The notes under the pieces: generated by a model
Told to the model about the DNA's origin: nothing
The model's database searches: none
Seen by the model: only the letters and a program-made list of their open reading frames with translations
Shown: positions 11,780 to 21,530 of the stretch, piece by piece
Layout: each line of letters starts with the position of its first letter
Position numbering within the stretch: the first letter of the stretch is position 1
Made by a program: the position numbers and the translations under genes
Assembly (NCBI GenBank): GCA_017745175.1
Contig: JAGHZY010000007.1
Coordinates: 32,723-96,722 of the forward strand
DNA: 64,000 bases
Source: Sphingopyxis sp.
GTDB taxonomy: Bacteria; Pseudomonadota; Alphaproteobacteria; Sphingomonadales; Sphingomonadaceae
Direction of reading: 5' to 3'

Positions 11780-12784
11780 ATGATGATGACGCCGGAATGG
11801 CTCGCCCACCGCTATGACGAGGGGCATGACGCCGTTCATTTCGTAAACGCACCGCGCGCGCTGCGCCGTTCGGTGCCATTTCTGACCGACGAACATCTCG
11901 CGGCGACCGACGCTCCGGCGATATGGAAGCGTAGCGACGCGCTCGCCGGCGCGCACGGCGCGTCGCCGACGCATTTCATCTTTCATTCGGCCTATTGCTG
12001 CTCGACCCTGCTCGCACGGGCTTTCGACATCCCGGGTGTCGCCCATTCGCTGAGCGAACCGCAGATATTGAACGATATGGTCGGCTGGCGGCACCGCGGG
12101 GGCAATCCGGCAGAGATCGGGGCGGTCACCGACAGCGCGCTTCGGCTACTTGCACGCCCCTTCATCGAGGGCGAGGCGACCGTCATCAAGCCGTCCAACA
12201 TCGTCAACGGCCTCGCCACGGCGCTCCTGTCGATCCGCCCCGACGCAAGGGCCGTGCTGCTCCACGCGCCGCTACGCCTCTTCCTCGGGTCGATCGCCCG
12301 GAAAGGCATGTGGGGGCGGCTTTGGGTTCGCGAACTGCTTGCGCGCCAGCTCGCCGAGGGCATGATCGACCTCGGTTTCGAGTCGCGCGACTATCTGCTG
12401 CACACCGACCTCCAGGCGGCGGCCGTCGGATGGCTCGCGCAGCACCGCCTGTTCGGCGACATGGCACGGAAATGGCCCGAACGGATCAGGACGCTCGACA
12501 GCGAGGCGCTGGTCGCACGCCCCGGCGAAGCAATGACGGCGCTCGCCGGCCTGTTCGGCGTCGGACTGGCCGAAACCCGAATTGCGTCGATCGTCGCCGA
12601 CGTCTTTGCGCGCGATTCAAAGAGCGGAAAGGTCTTTGCGAGCGGTCAGCGTGCGGCGGACCAGACAGCGGCCGAGACGCTCCATGCCGACGAGATCGAC
12701 AAGGTGAGCAGCTGGGCCGAAGCCGTCGCTGCATCGGCGGGCATCGACATGGCATTGCCAGCGCCGCTGCTCGGTCCGGGTTAG
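11780..12784 (+). CDS. Sulfotransferase-like P-loop protein
   Basis: A 334-residue protein of no certain family. Residues 65-78 read HFIFHSAYCCSTLL, which looks like the strand-loop-helix that binds the 5'-phosphosulfate in sulfotransferases, although the usual basic residue at the loop start is absent. A later KPSNIVN resembles a 3'-phosphate contact, and DARAVLLHAPLRLFLGSIARKG resembles the second PAPS element. It begins MMMTPEW after a GAAAGGGAC ribosome-binding site and is divergent from the Asp/Asn hydroxylase gene. There is no signal peptide or membrane segment, so it is cytosolic. Its position between the hydroxylase and the TonB receptor suggests it belongs to the same system. It could be an active sulfotransferase or a degenerate adaptor. 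Confidence 0.6.
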   Translation: MMMTPEWLAHRYDEGHDAVHFVNAPRALRRSVPFLTDEHLAATDAPAIWKRSDALAGAHGASPTHFIFHSAYCCSTLLARAFDIPGVAHSLSEPQILNDMVGWRHRGGNPAEIGAVTDSALRLLARPFIEGEATVIKPSNIVNGLATALLSIRPDARAVLLHAPLRLFLGSIARKGMWGRLWVRELLARQLAEGMIDLGFESRDYLLHTDLQAAAVGWLAQHRLFGDMARKWPERIRTLDSEALVARPGEAMTALAGLFGVGLAETRIASIVADVFARDSKSGKVFASGQRAADQTAAETLHADEIDKVSSWAEAVAASAGIDMALPAPLLGPG

Positions 12785-12810
12785 AACCCCGGTCTCACAG
12801 GGCAGCCGGT

Positions 12811-12849
12811 AAAAAAAAGGGGCGGTCCGAAGACCGCCCCATCCTTTTT
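12811..12849. terminator. Bidirectional intrinsic terminator
   Basis: GGGGCGGTC (12819-12827), the tetraloop CGAA, and GACCGCCCC (12832-12840) form a perfect 9-bp stem. Eight A lie on the left and ATCCTTTTT on the right, so both the plus-strand gene ending at 12784 and the minus-strand receptor gene ending at 12867 can stop here. Confidence 0.9.
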
Positions 12850-12866
12850 CGTCCGATCGGTGCGGA

Positions 12867-15848
12867 TCAGAACTTGAAGTGCACCGACGCAGCGTAACGG
12901 CGACCGATCGTGTCGTACGTCGACGGATAGGTGTTGCCGCCGTTGAACGAGGTCGAACCGGCGCTCGAGCCGACGATCGGGGGCTTCTTGTCGAGGACGT
13001 TGAACGCCGACAGGGTCAGGTCAACATTGTCCGAGAAGGCGAAGCGCGCCGTCAGGTCGAAATAGTCATACGCCTTGATGCGGTTGAAGTTCACCTGGCG
13101 GCCGACCAGATCGCCCTTGCCCGTGATCGTCCCGCTGAACAGGTTGCGCGACGCCGCGGTGAAGCCGCGAGCGAGATAGTCGTCGGCCTGACCTTCATAC
13201 TTCATGCTGTCGATATGGCGCCACAGGAGCGAGATATCGATCTTGTCGAAGGAGAGGGTCGTGCGCTGGGTCCACGAGAACTCGGGCTGCAGCGAACCGA
13301 CGGTCAGACCGTTCGAGATGCCGCAGTTCGTGCTGTAGTAGCCCGTGCACTCGCGGGCAAACGAGCCCGGCGACGCCTGGAACTTCGAGCTCATGGTATA
13401 GTTGCCAGCGAAGTTCAGCTGCAGTTCGGCGAAGCCCAGATCGGTGCGGTAGTTGACCGTGAGGTCGATACCGTCGGTCCAGAGGCGGCCGTTGTTGGTG
13501 AGCGGCGTCGGCAGACCCAGGATCGGGTTCGCCGCCGTCGAGGTACCGCTGAGACGGCCGTTGATCGCGTTACGACGGATGCCCGTACAGGCCGGATCGG
13601 TCGCCGAAGCCGCGGTGATGTTACCGAAGCACGCCGCGATGACGTCACCCGGCGTCGCCGCCGTGATCGCATCCTTCACCTTGATGTTGTAATAATCAAG
13701 GGTGACCGTGAGCCCGCTGATCAGATCCTGCGGGCGGAGCACGACGCCGAACGAGTAGGAGTCGGACTTTTCCGGGCTCAGGTTCGGGTTGCCGCCACCC
13801 GTCGAGTTCGCCTGACCGGCGCTCGGATTCTGGATCGCACCGATCGACGCAGCCGGCGCACCCTGTGCGATACAGACGGCACGAAGGTTGGCGTTGGTGG
13901 TCGGAGCCGCACCGGCGCAGGGATCAACCAGCAAGTTGGTCAGGCCCGTCGCCACCGGCGCGAACAATTCGCCGATGTTCGGGGCGCGAACCGCGCGCTG
14001 GAAGTTGCCGCGGAACTTGATCGCGTCGACCGGCGACCAGTTCACGCCGAACTTGTAGGTCGTCGCATTGAAGCTCGGGTCGCCAGCCGCGTCGATCTTG
14101 TACTTCGAATAACGGACGCCCGCTTCGAAGGTCAGTTCGTCGAAGAAGGGCTTGTCCGAAACGAGCGGCACGATGAGCTCGCCGAACGCTTCCTTGACGT
14201 CGAAACCACCGTTGAGCGGAAGGATCGCGCCGCCAGCACCGCCGAGTTCGCCCGGGATCGAAGCGAGGTTATCGGGCGCGCGCTGCGCGGTGTATTTGCG
14301 GTATTCGCCGCCAACCGCGAACGAAACCGGCTCCGATGCCCACGGCAGGGTCGCGCCGCCGAAATCGCCCGACAGGACGCCATGGACCTGCGCCAGCGAG
14401 GTGCGGTTGACGATCGTGCTGGAGATGCCGCCAATGAACGCGCCCATTTCGGGCGTGATGCTGCCCGCGGGACCGAACAGGTTGAGCGGAACGCAACCGT
14501 TCGCCGTGTTCTGGCAGGTCGTGGTGCTGGTCGCGTTCAGCGCCTGCTGGACGCGCGAGTTGGCGACATAGCCCGTACGGGTTTCGGCATTTTCGCTTTC
14601 GCCATACGAACCATAGACGTCGAGCTTGAGCGAATCGGTGAACGCGTACTTCAGGCCGGCCGAATAGTCGAAGAAGGTCGTGACATATTCGCTGATGCGC
14701 GGCCCGAGTTCGACCGAGCGGCGATAGACCGTCTGCAGCGGAATGGCGGGGTTGTTGTCGCACGTCGGCCCCAGCGCGATCCCGGCGAAGCCGCAAAGCT
14801 GGTTGCGGATCGTCGAGTTCAGATAGGGGTTTTGGCCGGGAACGGTCAGTCCGGCGGTGCCGAAGATACCCGAAGCCGCGATGATCGAGCTGACGCGGTT
14901 CTTCGAGAAGAGGCCGCGAGCATAGACTTCAAGCTTGTCCGAAACTTCGTAACGCGCCTTGCCGTAGAAGCTGAAGCGCTCGAACGGCGTCGTGTAGACG
15001 TTGAACGGGTTGAAGTTGAACGCGTTGTAGAAAGGCACCAGACTGCTACCATCGGGCGCGATCTGGAAATCGTCGGTCGCGGTCGAAATGCCGGTCGGCG
15101 ACGAGGTGAACGAGTCACCCGAAGCCACGCCGGTCGCCGACGAAAGGGTGAACTCGCCGTAGGGACGCGCACCGAAATAGAGCGGATCGGCTTCCTGATA
15201 GCTGAGCGCCAGCACGGCGTTACCGCGACCATCGTCGAAGTTCGCACCGAGAACGAGGTCGGCACGGAAGACGTTGGTGTCGCCCCGTTCGCTGATCTGT
15301 TCGCTGATGACGGCGTCAAGGCCGGCGAAATCCTGCTTCGTGACGAAGTTCACGACACCCGAAACCGCGTCCGCACCATAGCTGGTCGAAGCGCCGCCGG
15401 TCAGGACGTCGACGCGTTCGATCAGCGCGACGGGGATGTTGTTGAGGTCGACGATGCCCGAGAAGCTCGACGGCGTGAGGCGCTGCGAGTCGAGAAGGAC
15501 GATGTTCCGGTTCGCGCCGAGGCCGCGAAGGTCGACGCGTGCGCTGCCGACGGTGCCGTTGTTGACGTTGCCGCCAAGGTTCGGCGTCACGCCCGGCAGT
15601 TCGCGCAGGAGCTGTTCGGCGTTGTTGGTCTGGCGAAGCGCGACTTCGTCGGCGCCGATCACGGCGACAGGCGACGAGCTTTCGAGGTTCGGGTTACGAA
15701 TGAGCGTGCCGGTGACGACGATTTCGGTGTTGGCGGCCGTGTCTTCGGCCGGCGCGTCCTGCGCATAGGCAGGAGCCGAAACCAGCGCGACGCCCATGAC
15801 GAGCGGCGCAGCGCCGAGCTTCAGCTTGGAATATTGAGTTTTCTTCAC
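12867..15848 (-). CDS. TonB-dependent outer-membrane receptor (large, about 990 aa)
   Basis: A 993-residue TonB-dependent receptor that imports a ligand across the outer membrane using TonB-ExbBD energy. I start at the GTG at 15848, which gives a typical signal peptide (LVMGVALVSAPAYAQ, cleaved near residue 32) after an AAGGGA site. The plug follows with EIVVTGTLIR, RGLGANRNIVLLD and SYGADAVSGVVNF, and then a long beta-barrel ending in aromatic Phe (HFKF). The SSSPVAVIG-type plug and YGADAVSGVVNF belong to a large receptor group in sphingomonads and xanthomonads, often of unknown ligand. It ends at a shared terminator with the sulfotransferase-like gene. About 260 bases of non-coding DNA lie upstream, enough for a long regulated leader. 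Confidence 0.93.
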   Translation of the reverse strand: MKKTQYSKLKLGAAPLVMGVALVSAPAYAQDAPAEDTAANTEIVVTGTLIRNPNLESSSPVAVIGADEVALRQTNNAEQLLRELPGVTPNLGGNVNNGTVGSARVDLRGLGANRNIVLLDSQRLTPSSFSGIVDLNNIPVALIERVDVLTGGASTSYGADAVSGVVNFVTKQDFAGLDAVISEQISERGDTNVFRADLVLGANFDDGRGNAVLALSYQEADPLYFGARPYGEFTLSSATGVASGDSFTSSPTGISTATDDFQIAPDGSSLVPFYNAFNFNPFNVYTTPFERFSFYGKARYEVSDKLEVYARGLFSKNRVSSIIAASGIFGTAGLTVPGQNPYLNSTIRNQLCGFAGIALGPTCDNNPAIPLQTVYRRSVELGPRISEYVTTFFDYSAGLKYAFTDSLKLDVYGSYGESENAETRTGYVANSRVQQALNATSTTTCQNTANGCVPLNLFGPAGSITPEMGAFIGGISSTIVNRTSLAQVHGVLSGDFGGATLPWASEPVSFAVGGEYRKYTAQRAPDNLASIPGELGGAGGAILPLNGGFDVKEAFGELIVPLVSDKPFFDELTFEAGVRYSKYKIDAAGDPSFNATTYKFGVNWSPVDAIKFRGNFQRAVRAPNIGELFAPVATGLTNLLVDPCAGAAPTTNANLRAVCIAQGAPAASIGAIQNPSAGQANSTGGGNPNLSPEKSDSYSFGVVLRPQDLISGLTVTLDYYNIKVKDAITAATPGDVIAACFGNITAASATDPACTGIRRNAINGRLSGTSTAANPILGLPTPLTNNGRLWTDGIDLTVNYRTDLGFAELQLNFAGNYTMSSKFQASPGSFARECTGYYSTNCGISNGLTVGSLQPEFSWTQRTTLSFDKIDISLLWRHIDSMKYEGQADDYLARGFTAASRNLFSGTITGKGDLVGRQVNFNRIKAYDYFDLTARFAFSDNVDLTLSAFNVLDKKPPIVGSSAGSTSFNGGNTYPSTYDTIGRRYAASVHFKF

Positions 15849-16112
15849 AGTGCAGTCCCTTGCTACTGATGGATGAACTACCTGGACCCCCGACGCGACG
15901 GCAAAAGCCGGCACGTAAATGCCCTGATAGCGTGCGGGATGACTGCTCGTTCATCGCGAGTAAAGGAAATTCCCGCCGCTTTCCGTCGTTTCAAAGGCCA
16001 TTGTGACGTATTTGCAACAAACGCGGAAAACAGTGAAATACAATATGCTGCGGCGCGTCATTCGCGACATTTTGTTTCATCAGTTACGAAATATCATCGC
16101 GGAGGCGAAGAT

Positions 16113-17045
16113 CTAGCCGCCGATCGGCCCCGCCAGTTTTCCGGGATCGAGGCGCGCGCCGCGCCAGGTCAGCCCCCAATGCATATGCGGCCCGGTCGCG
16201 CGACCCGTTCGCCCCACCGTTCCGAGCGGCTGCCCCTGCCGGACCCGGTCGCCGGCCTTCACGTCGAGCCGCTGGCAATGGAGAAATGCGCTGCTGAGGC
16301 CCATGCCATGATCGATGATCAGCAGATTCCCCTCGAGGGTGAAGGGCGCGCTCGCCGCGAGCACGACGACGCCGTCGGCCGGCGCAACGAAGGGCGTTCC
16401 GGCCGGAACCGCAACGTCGGTGCCGCCATGATAGCTGCCCGGCTTGCCCTGATAGATGCGCTGCGATCCGAAGAAGCCCGACAACCGCCCCGTCACCGGC
16501 CAGCGGAATTTCTGCCGCCAGCCGTCGGACGCGACCTCCATATTACGCGCCGCAGCGATCTGCGCGAGTTCGGCGGGGCGACGACGCTCGAAATCGGCGT
16601 CGCTCGACGCGCTGCCGCGATAAGGCGCATTGATATGTTCGAGCCGCCAGCTGCCCGCAGCGACGGCGATCGACCGTTCGACCGTGCGCCCGTCGGCCAG
16701 CGTCGCGACGAGCCGCGCGCTGGCAGGAGCGTCGCGATCGAAGGCGATCAGGAAGCGGCCATCAGCCGCGACGGGTATCGCCTTGCCGTCGAGCGTGAGC
16801 GCACGCGCAGCGCCCGGCACCTGCCCGACCATCACTGCACCCTGTTCGGCGAGGCCGACTAATGCGAAATCTGCGCGAACCGGCTCGCGTAGCGGTGCAG
16901 GCGGAGAGGGCGACGGCGTGACGGACTGCATCGCCGGGCGCCGCGCAGGCCGGGCATCGGCCTCGCCGGCCGGAACGCCGCCGGCAGCAACGATCAGGAG
17001 CGCCAGCGCCGCGCCGTGCCGCGGCCAATCCCTTGCGGACATCAT
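16113..17045 (-). CDS. M23 family metallopeptidase (murein hydrolase type)
   Basis: A 310-residue exported peptidase. A signal sequence (ALALLIVAAGGVPAGEADA) is followed by a Pro-rich linker, a beta-rich middle, and the C-terminal LytM domain. In that domain His206 and Asp210 (YHGGTD), His256 (FLHC) and His289 (GPHMHWG) give the zinc ligands and catalytic residues. M23 enzymes cut cross-links in peptidoglycan, or activate amidases when degenerate; the full ligand set here argues for activity. Its ATG overlaps the DUF2093 stop as ATGA, so the two are translationally coupled. Confidence 0.9.
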   Translation of the reverse strand: MMSARDWPRHGAALALLIVAAGGVPAGEADARPARRPAMQSVTPSPSPPAPLREPVRADFALVGLAEQGAVMVGQVPGAARALTLDGKAIPVAADGRFLIAFDRDAPASARLVATLADGRTVERSIAVAAGSWRLEHINAPYRGSASSDADFERRRPAELAQIAAARNMEVASDGWRQKFRWPVTGRLSGFFGSQRIYQGKPGSYHGGTDVAVPAGTPFVAPADGVVVLAASAPFTLEGNLLIIDHGMGLSSAFLHCQRLDVKAGDRVRQGQPLGTVGRTGRATGPHMHWGLTWRGARLDPGKLAGPIGG

Positions 17046-17254
17046 GCCTTGCGCGCGGCGTCCAGTTCAGCCTGCACCGAAATCGCCGCCGTCGCATAGG
17101 GCTCCTGCCGGGCGACCGACCAATAGCGCAGTTCGTCGAGCCCGATCGGCGCCCCGCTGACCGCGCAGAGCACATGGTCGCCAGGCGCGAGGACGCGAAA
17201 GCCGTTCGGGCCGTACTGGAGGCGGGCGAGGCGATTGCGGCTGGCGATCAACAT
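17042..17254 (-). CDS. DUF2093 domain protein
   Basis: A 70-residue protein with the DUF2093 signature: an LQYGPNGFRVLAPGDHV start, a CAVSGAPIGLDELRYWSV core, and RQEPYAT. The family is small and mostly alphaproteobacterial and has no established function. The single Cys in CAVSG and the conserved LDELRYWS are visible. It lies 75 bases downstream of xseA on the same strand and overlaps the M23 gene by four bases, so it may be carried on the xseA transcript. Confidence 0.8.
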   Translation of the reverse strand: MLIASRNRLARLQYGPNGFRVLAPGDHVLCAVSGAPIGLDELRYWSVARQEPYATAAISVQAELDAARKA

Positions 17255-17329
17255 GATTTTCGGTCCATTCGATGGAAATTTGCTGCCCCGACTATAACAG
17301 CATCGCGCCCTGCGACCACCCCCGGCAAC

Positions 17330-18754
17330 TCAAAAGAGCTCGCCCTGCCCCCGCCCGGGCTCCGCCGGCGGCGGCTTGCGCACCGGCCTGGGTGCCGGCG
17401 GTGATCCATCGCCGCCGCCGACCGCAACCGGCACCTCGCCGTCGGCAAACTGCAGCTGCAGCGTCCGGGCGGCGCGCGCCATGGCGGCGGTCGTGACAAT
17501 CGCGCCGCCGCTATCGCGCACCATCGCATAGCCGCGCGACAGCAAGGCGCGCGGGTCGAGCGAGGTCAGCAGCCGTCCCAGCCCTTCGAGCAGCGCGCGA
17601 TCGCGATCCCAGCGCCGCGCGAGCAAGGCGGGACGCAAGGCCGCCCCGCGCGTCGCGAGGCGTTCCGAAATCACCGTCAGCCGGTGCCGCTGACTGCGGT
17701 CGAGACGGTCACCCGCATCGTCGAGCCGCTGGCGCTGCGGCGCATAAAGCGCGTCGCGCTTCGGCAGATGCCGCGCCAATGCGGTCAACCGCTCGCTCGC
17801 CAACGACTGGTGGCGGTTCACCGCACCGATGATCCGCCCGTTCCACGTCGCGAGCTGCGCCTGCAGCTCGGCACGAACCGGGACAGCCATCTCGGCCGCC
17901 GCGGTCGGCGTCGGCGCGCGCACGTCGGCGGCATAGTCCGCCAGCGTGACGTCGGTCTCGTGCCCGACCGCGCTGATCGTCGGAATCCGGCAATCGGCGA
18001 TCGCGCGCACGACGACCTCTTCGTTGAACGCCCACAGATCCTCGATCGACCCGCCGCCGCGCGCGACGATGACCAGATCGGGACGTGGCACGGGCCCGCC
18101 GGGCGCGATGGCATCAAAACCGCGGACGGCATTCGCGACCTGCGCTGCGGCGCCGTCGCCCTGCACGAGCACCGGCCAGACGATGACATGCGTCGGGCAG
18201 CGATCGGCGAGCCGGTGGAGGATATCGCGGATTACCGCCCCTGTCGGCGAGGTCACCACGCCGATCGTGCGCGGCAGATAGGGCAGCCGGTCATATTTGC
18301 GCTCGCGGTCGAACAGTCCTTCGACACCGAGCCGCGCCTTCAATTTTTCGAAGAGCAGCATCAGCGCGCCCTCGCCCGCGACCTCGAGCGTATCGACGAC
18401 GAGCTGATATTTCGAACGCCCCGGATAGGTGGTGAGCTTGCCCGTCGCGATTACCTCGATCCCGTCCTCGGGCCGGAAGGCGAGCCGCCCCGCCTGCCCC
18501 TTCCACATCACCATGTCGATGAGGGCATTATCGTCCTTGAGCGCCGCATAAAAATGCCCCGAGGCCGCGCGCTTCGCGCCCGACAGCTCGCCGCGCACGC
18601 GCACGCGCGCGAAGCCGTCCTCGACCGTACGCTTGATTGCTGCCGACAATTGGCTGACCGACAGCGCGGGCGCATTGTCGCCGGGCGCAGCGTCGGCTAA
18701 CAGCCGCGCTTCGGTGCCATCGTCGGACGCCGTATCGGGAAAAGGGACTGACAT
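17330..18754 (-). CDS. xseA: Exodeoxyribonuclease VII large subunit
   Basis: A 474-residue XseA, the catalytic subunit of ExoVII, which degrades single-stranded DNA from both ends with XseB. The N-terminal OB-fold region ([21 protein letters not shown], then [20 protein letters not shown]) and the central domain ([64 protein letters not shown]) are standard. A long helical segment and a basic Pro-rich tail follow. The ATG at 18754 (MSVPFPD) has CAGGAT upstream. It shares two bases with the purD start on the other strand (CATG at 18752-18755). No xseB was seen nearby. It acts in the cytosol in repair and recombination. Confidence 0.96.
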   Translation of the reverse strand: MSVPFPDTASDDGTEARLLADAAPGDNAPALSVSQLSAAIKRTVEDGFARVRVRGELSGAKRAASGHFYAALKDDNALIDMVMWKGQAGRLAFRPEDGIEVIATGKLTTYPGRSKYQLVVDTLEVAGEGALMLLFEKLKARLGVEGLFDRERKYDRLPYLPRTIGVVTSPTGAVIRDILHRLADRCPTHVIVWPVLVQGDGAAAQVANAVRGFDAIAPGGPVPRPDLVIVARGGGSIEDLWAFNEEVVVRAIADCRIPTISAVGHETDVTLADYAADVRAPTPTAAAEMAVPVRAELQAQLATWNGRIIGAVNRHQSLASERLTALARHLPKRDALYAPQRQRLDDAGDRLDRSQRHRLTVISERLATRGAALRPALLARRWDRDRALLEGLGRLLTSLDPRALLSRGYAMVRDSGGAIVTTAAMARAARTLQLQFADGEVPVAVGGGDGSPPAPRPVRKPPPAEPGRGQGELF

Positions 18755-20030
18755 GAATATCCTGCTGGTCGGATCGGGGGGCCGCGAACATGCGCTCAGC
18801 TGGCAGTTGGCACAATCGCCAAGCTGCGCCAAGCTCTATGCCGCACCCGGCAACCCGGGGATCGAACTCCACGCCGAATGCGTGCCGATTGCCGCCGATG
18901 ATCTCGACGGCCTGCTCGCCTTCGTCCGCGCGCACAGCATCGATTTCGTCGTCGTCGGCCCCGAAGCCCCGCTCGTCGCGGGCCTCGCCGACCGCCTTCG
19001 CGAGATCGGCATCCCGGCCTTCGGCCCGGGCGCCGCCGCCGCACGTCTCGAAGGCTCGAAGGGATTCACAAAGGATCTCTGCGCGCGCGCCGGCATTCCG
19101 ACCGCCGGTTATGTCCGCTGTACCAGTGCCGACGAAGCTCTTGCGGTCCTCGACGGCTTTTCAATCCCGGTCGTGATCAAGGCCGACGGCCTCGCCGCGG
19201 GCAAGGGCGTGATCATCGCCGAAACGCGCGCTGACGCCGAAGCCGCGGTCGCGGATATGTTCGACGGCGCCTTCGGCGGGGCGGGCGCCGAGGTAGTGAT
19301 CGAGGAATATATGACCGGCGAGGAAGCGAGCTTCTTCGCGCTCTCCGACGGCAAGGATGTGATCGCCTTCGGCAGCGCGCAGGACCATAAGCGCGTCGGC
19401 GACGGCGACACGGGGCCGAACACCGGTGGCATGGGCGCTTACAGCCCCGCACCGGTGCTTACCGCCGATCTCGAAGCGGTCGTGATGGACCGCATTATCC
19501 GCCCGACCGTCAACACGCTCGCCGCCGAGGGCACGCCCTATGTCGGTGTGCTGTTTGCCGGGTTGATGCTCACCGCCGAAGGCCCGAAGCTGATCGAGTA
19601 TAATTGCCGCTTCGGCGACCCCGAATGCCAGGTGCTGATGATGCGCTTCAAGGGCGATTTCGCCGCGCTGCTCCACGCGGCCGCGAGCGGAACCATCGCC
19701 GCAGCCGAAGCGCCCGCCTTTTCGCACGACTATGCGCTCACCGTCGTGATGGCCGCAAGGGGCTATCCGGGGATCCCCGAAAAGGGCGGTGCAATCCGTC
19801 GCATCGCCGATGCCGAAGCGGGCGGCGTGCGCGTCTTCCACGCCGGCACCGCACGCGACGAGCGGATCCTCGTCGCCGCCGGCGGCCGTGTGCTCAATGT
19901 CACGGCAACGGGCAAAAGCGTCACCGAAGCGCAGGCCCGCGCCTATGCGGCCGTCGACAAGCTCGATTTCCCGAGCGGTTTCAGCCGCCGCGACATCGGC
20001 TGGCGCGAGGTCGCGCGCGAAGCCGGGTGA
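18753..20030 (+). CDS. purD: Phosphoribosylamine-glycine ligase
   Basis: A 425-residue GAR synthetase, the second step of de novo purine synthesis: ATP plus phosphoribosylamine plus glycine gives GAR. The canonical opening [17 protein letters not shown] fixes the start at 18753, with AAAGGGA six bases upstream. The ATP-grasp core shows [13 protein letters not shown], the [17 protein letters not shown] strand, and the metal-binding stretch [13 protein letters not shown]. The ribosome-binding site lies inside the first codons of xseA on the other strand. It ends 63 bases before the HhH protein gene. Confidence 0.97.
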   Translation: MNILLVGSGGREHALSWQLAQSPSCAKLYAAPGNPGIELHAECVPIAADDLDGLLAFVRAHSIDFVVVGPEAPLVAGLADRLREIGIPAFGPGAAAARLEGSKGFTKDLCARAGIPTAGYVRCTSADEALAVLDGFSIPVVIKADGLAAGKGVIIAETRADAEAAVADMFDGAFGGAGAEVVIEEYMTGEEASFFALSDGKDVIAFGSAQDHKRVGDGDTGPNTGGMGAYSPAPVLTADLEAVVMDRIIRPTVNTLAAEGTPYVGVLFAGLMLTAEGPKLIEYNCRFGDPECQVLMMRFKGDFAALLHAAASGTIAAAEAPAFSHDYALTVVMAARGYPGIPEKGGAIRRIADAEAGGVRVFHAGTARDERILVAAGGRVLNVTATGKSVTEAQARAYAAVDKLDFPSGFSRRDIGWREVAREAG

Positions 20031-20093
20031 CGGCGACTGGACGCGAGATATTTGGCCGCATAGGCTGAGGGAAACCCATAAGCGGAGAAGATC

Positions 20094-20888
20094 ATGGCCT
20101 GGCTTCAGGAAAACTGGATTATCGCGGTCGTCGGACTTGTCGTGGCCGTCGTGCTGCTCTGGTGGCTGTTCGGGCGCTCCAAACCCGAAGCGGTCGCGCC
20201 GACGATCGTCGAACCGGCGAAGCCAGCCAAGCCGCTCGAACCGGCAAAGCCCGAAATCATTGCCGCCGAGCCCGCGCGCTTCAAACCACTCGAACCAAAG
20301 CCCCGGCCCGTCGCACCAACCGCGCCGCCGCCCGCGCCCGAACCCGCCGCCAAAGCGCTCCCGCCCGAACCGACCTCGGCTCCCGAAGCGGCGCCGCTCG
20401 TCAAGCCGGTAGCCGAGGCCGCGCGGCCTGCCCCATCGAGGCCCGCGACCAAACCGAAAGCCGCGCCCAAGCCCGCGATGAAGAAGGCCGCCACCAGGGA
20501 ACCGGCGGCGAAACCGACCGCGAAGCCCGCGGCGAAGAAGGTTGCTGCCAAGCCCGCGCCCGCCGAAACGGCGGCGGTCCCCGAGGAACCGACCGCAGCG
20601 CCGGCCGCGAAACCCGCTCCCGCAGCAACCACGGCCAAGGCGGATAATTTGCAACTGCTGAAGGGCGTCGGCCCCAAGCTCGTCGTGCTGCTCAATGGCC
20701 TCGGCGTCGCCAGTTTCCGGCAGATCGCCGACTGGACCGACGCCGACATCGCGCGGATCGATCCGCAGCTCGGCGCCTTCCAGGGCCGCATCGCCCGCGA
20801 CAATCTTGTCGATCAGGCCGGCTATCTCGCGCGCGGCGACAAGGCCGGGTTCGAGGCGAAATATGGTGCGCTCGGCGGCGAGCTCTGA
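20094..20888 (+). CDS. Membrane-anchored protein with C-terminal helix-hairpin-helix domain
   Basis: 264 residues in three parts. Residues 8-26 (WIIAVVGLVVAVVLLWWLF) are one membrane helix. Residues 30-180 are a low-complexity Ala/Pro/Lys linker with repeated AKPAAK-like units, reminiscent of histone-H1-like tails. From residue 184 the sequence NLQLLKGVGPKLVVLLNGLG begins a helix-hairpin-helix domain of the kind annotated as predicted 5' DNA nuclease (COG3743-like). No nuclease active site is evident, so DNA or nucleoid binding at the membrane is as likely as catalysis. It follows purD by 63 bases on the same strand. A Lys-rich tail tethered to the membrane could hold DNA there; that is inference. 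Confidence 0.7.
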   Translation: MAWLQENWIIAVVGLVVAVVLLWWLFGRSKPEAVAPTIVEPAKPAKPLEPAKPEIIAAEPARFKPLEPKPRPVAPTAPPPAPEPAAKALPPEPTSAPEAAPLVKPVAEAARPAPSRPATKPKAAPKPAMKKAATREPAAKPTAKPAAKKVAAKPAPAETAAVPEEPTAAPAAKPAPAATTAKADNLQLLKGVGPKLVVLLNGLGVASFRQIADWTDADIARIDPQLGAFQGRIARDNLVDQAGYLARGDKAGFEAKYGALGGEL

Positions 20889-20979
20889 CCACAGGCGGCC
20901 ACAAGCGTTCAGGACTTGACCGATCCGCATTGACTGTATTAACTGCACAATACAGCCAATGCGGTGAATGATGTCCTTC

Positions 20980-21465
20980 TCAGAAAATTCCGGCCGCAAG
21001 CCCCTCCGCCATGGCCGCGCCGAGGTCGCGAGCCTCGGCGAGGCGATCCGCTGCAATCGTCTTGGGCGCGAGAATCGCTTCGGGCGTCTGCGCGGCGGTG
21101 TTGACGATGACGGGATCGACGACACGTTTCAGCCGCCAGCCGGTTGCGATGCGGTCGAGCTGGCGCTGCGCATTCTCGCCGTCCGAGCCCGCGCAGATGA
21201 TCGTCGCATAGGGACGCCCTGCGAGTTTTCCCAGGCATGGGTAATAGCAGCGGTCGAACATCTCCTTCATCGCGCCCGAGAGCGCGGCGAGATTTTCGGG
21301 GCCAACGAAAAGATAGCCCGCCGCAGCTTCCAGCAGGTCCGGCGTCACATCCTCCACCGCGACAAGCTCTGCCATTTGCGCGCCTTCGGCCGCGGCAGCC
21401 GCGAGCGCGCGGCTGCCGCCGGTTCGGCTGTGCCAGGCGATAAGGAGGTGCGGCGCGTCGGTCAT
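20980..21465 (-). CDS. Flavodoxin-like NAD(P)H-dependent oxidoreductase family protein
   Basis: A 161-residue single-domain protein with a flavodoxin-like fold: HLLIAWHSRTGGSRALAAA at the N-terminus is the FMN phosphate loop, and LFVGPENLAALSGAMKEMFDRCYY is the central strand-helix region. This fold serves flavodoxins and FMN reductases. The ATG at 21465 (MTDAPHLL) puts the first strand right at the start; an ATG 12 codons upstream is possible. It is divergent from the sulfatase gene, with 65 bases between them. Cytosolic. The electron partner is unknown. Confidence 0.75.
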   Translation of the reverse strand: MTDAPHLLIAWHSRTGGSRALAAAAAEGAQMAELVAVEDVTPDLLEAAAGYLFVGPENLAALSGAMKEMFDRCYYPCLGKLAGRPYATIICAGSDGENAQRQLDRIATGWRLKRVVDPVIVNTAAQTPEAILAPKTIAADRLAEARDLGAAMAEGLAAGIF

Positions 21466-21530
21466 GCGCCGATGCTTGCCAAGCACCGGCTCGCGGCGCA
21501 AGCTGCCCCGACATATGGGGGAGACATGAC

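Noticed and set aside
12879..15869. A 996-codon open frame on the plus strand opposite the TonB receptor
   Set aside because: It is Arg/Glu/Val-rich with no domain, and the minus strand is a textbook TonB receptor with signal peptide and terminal Phe.
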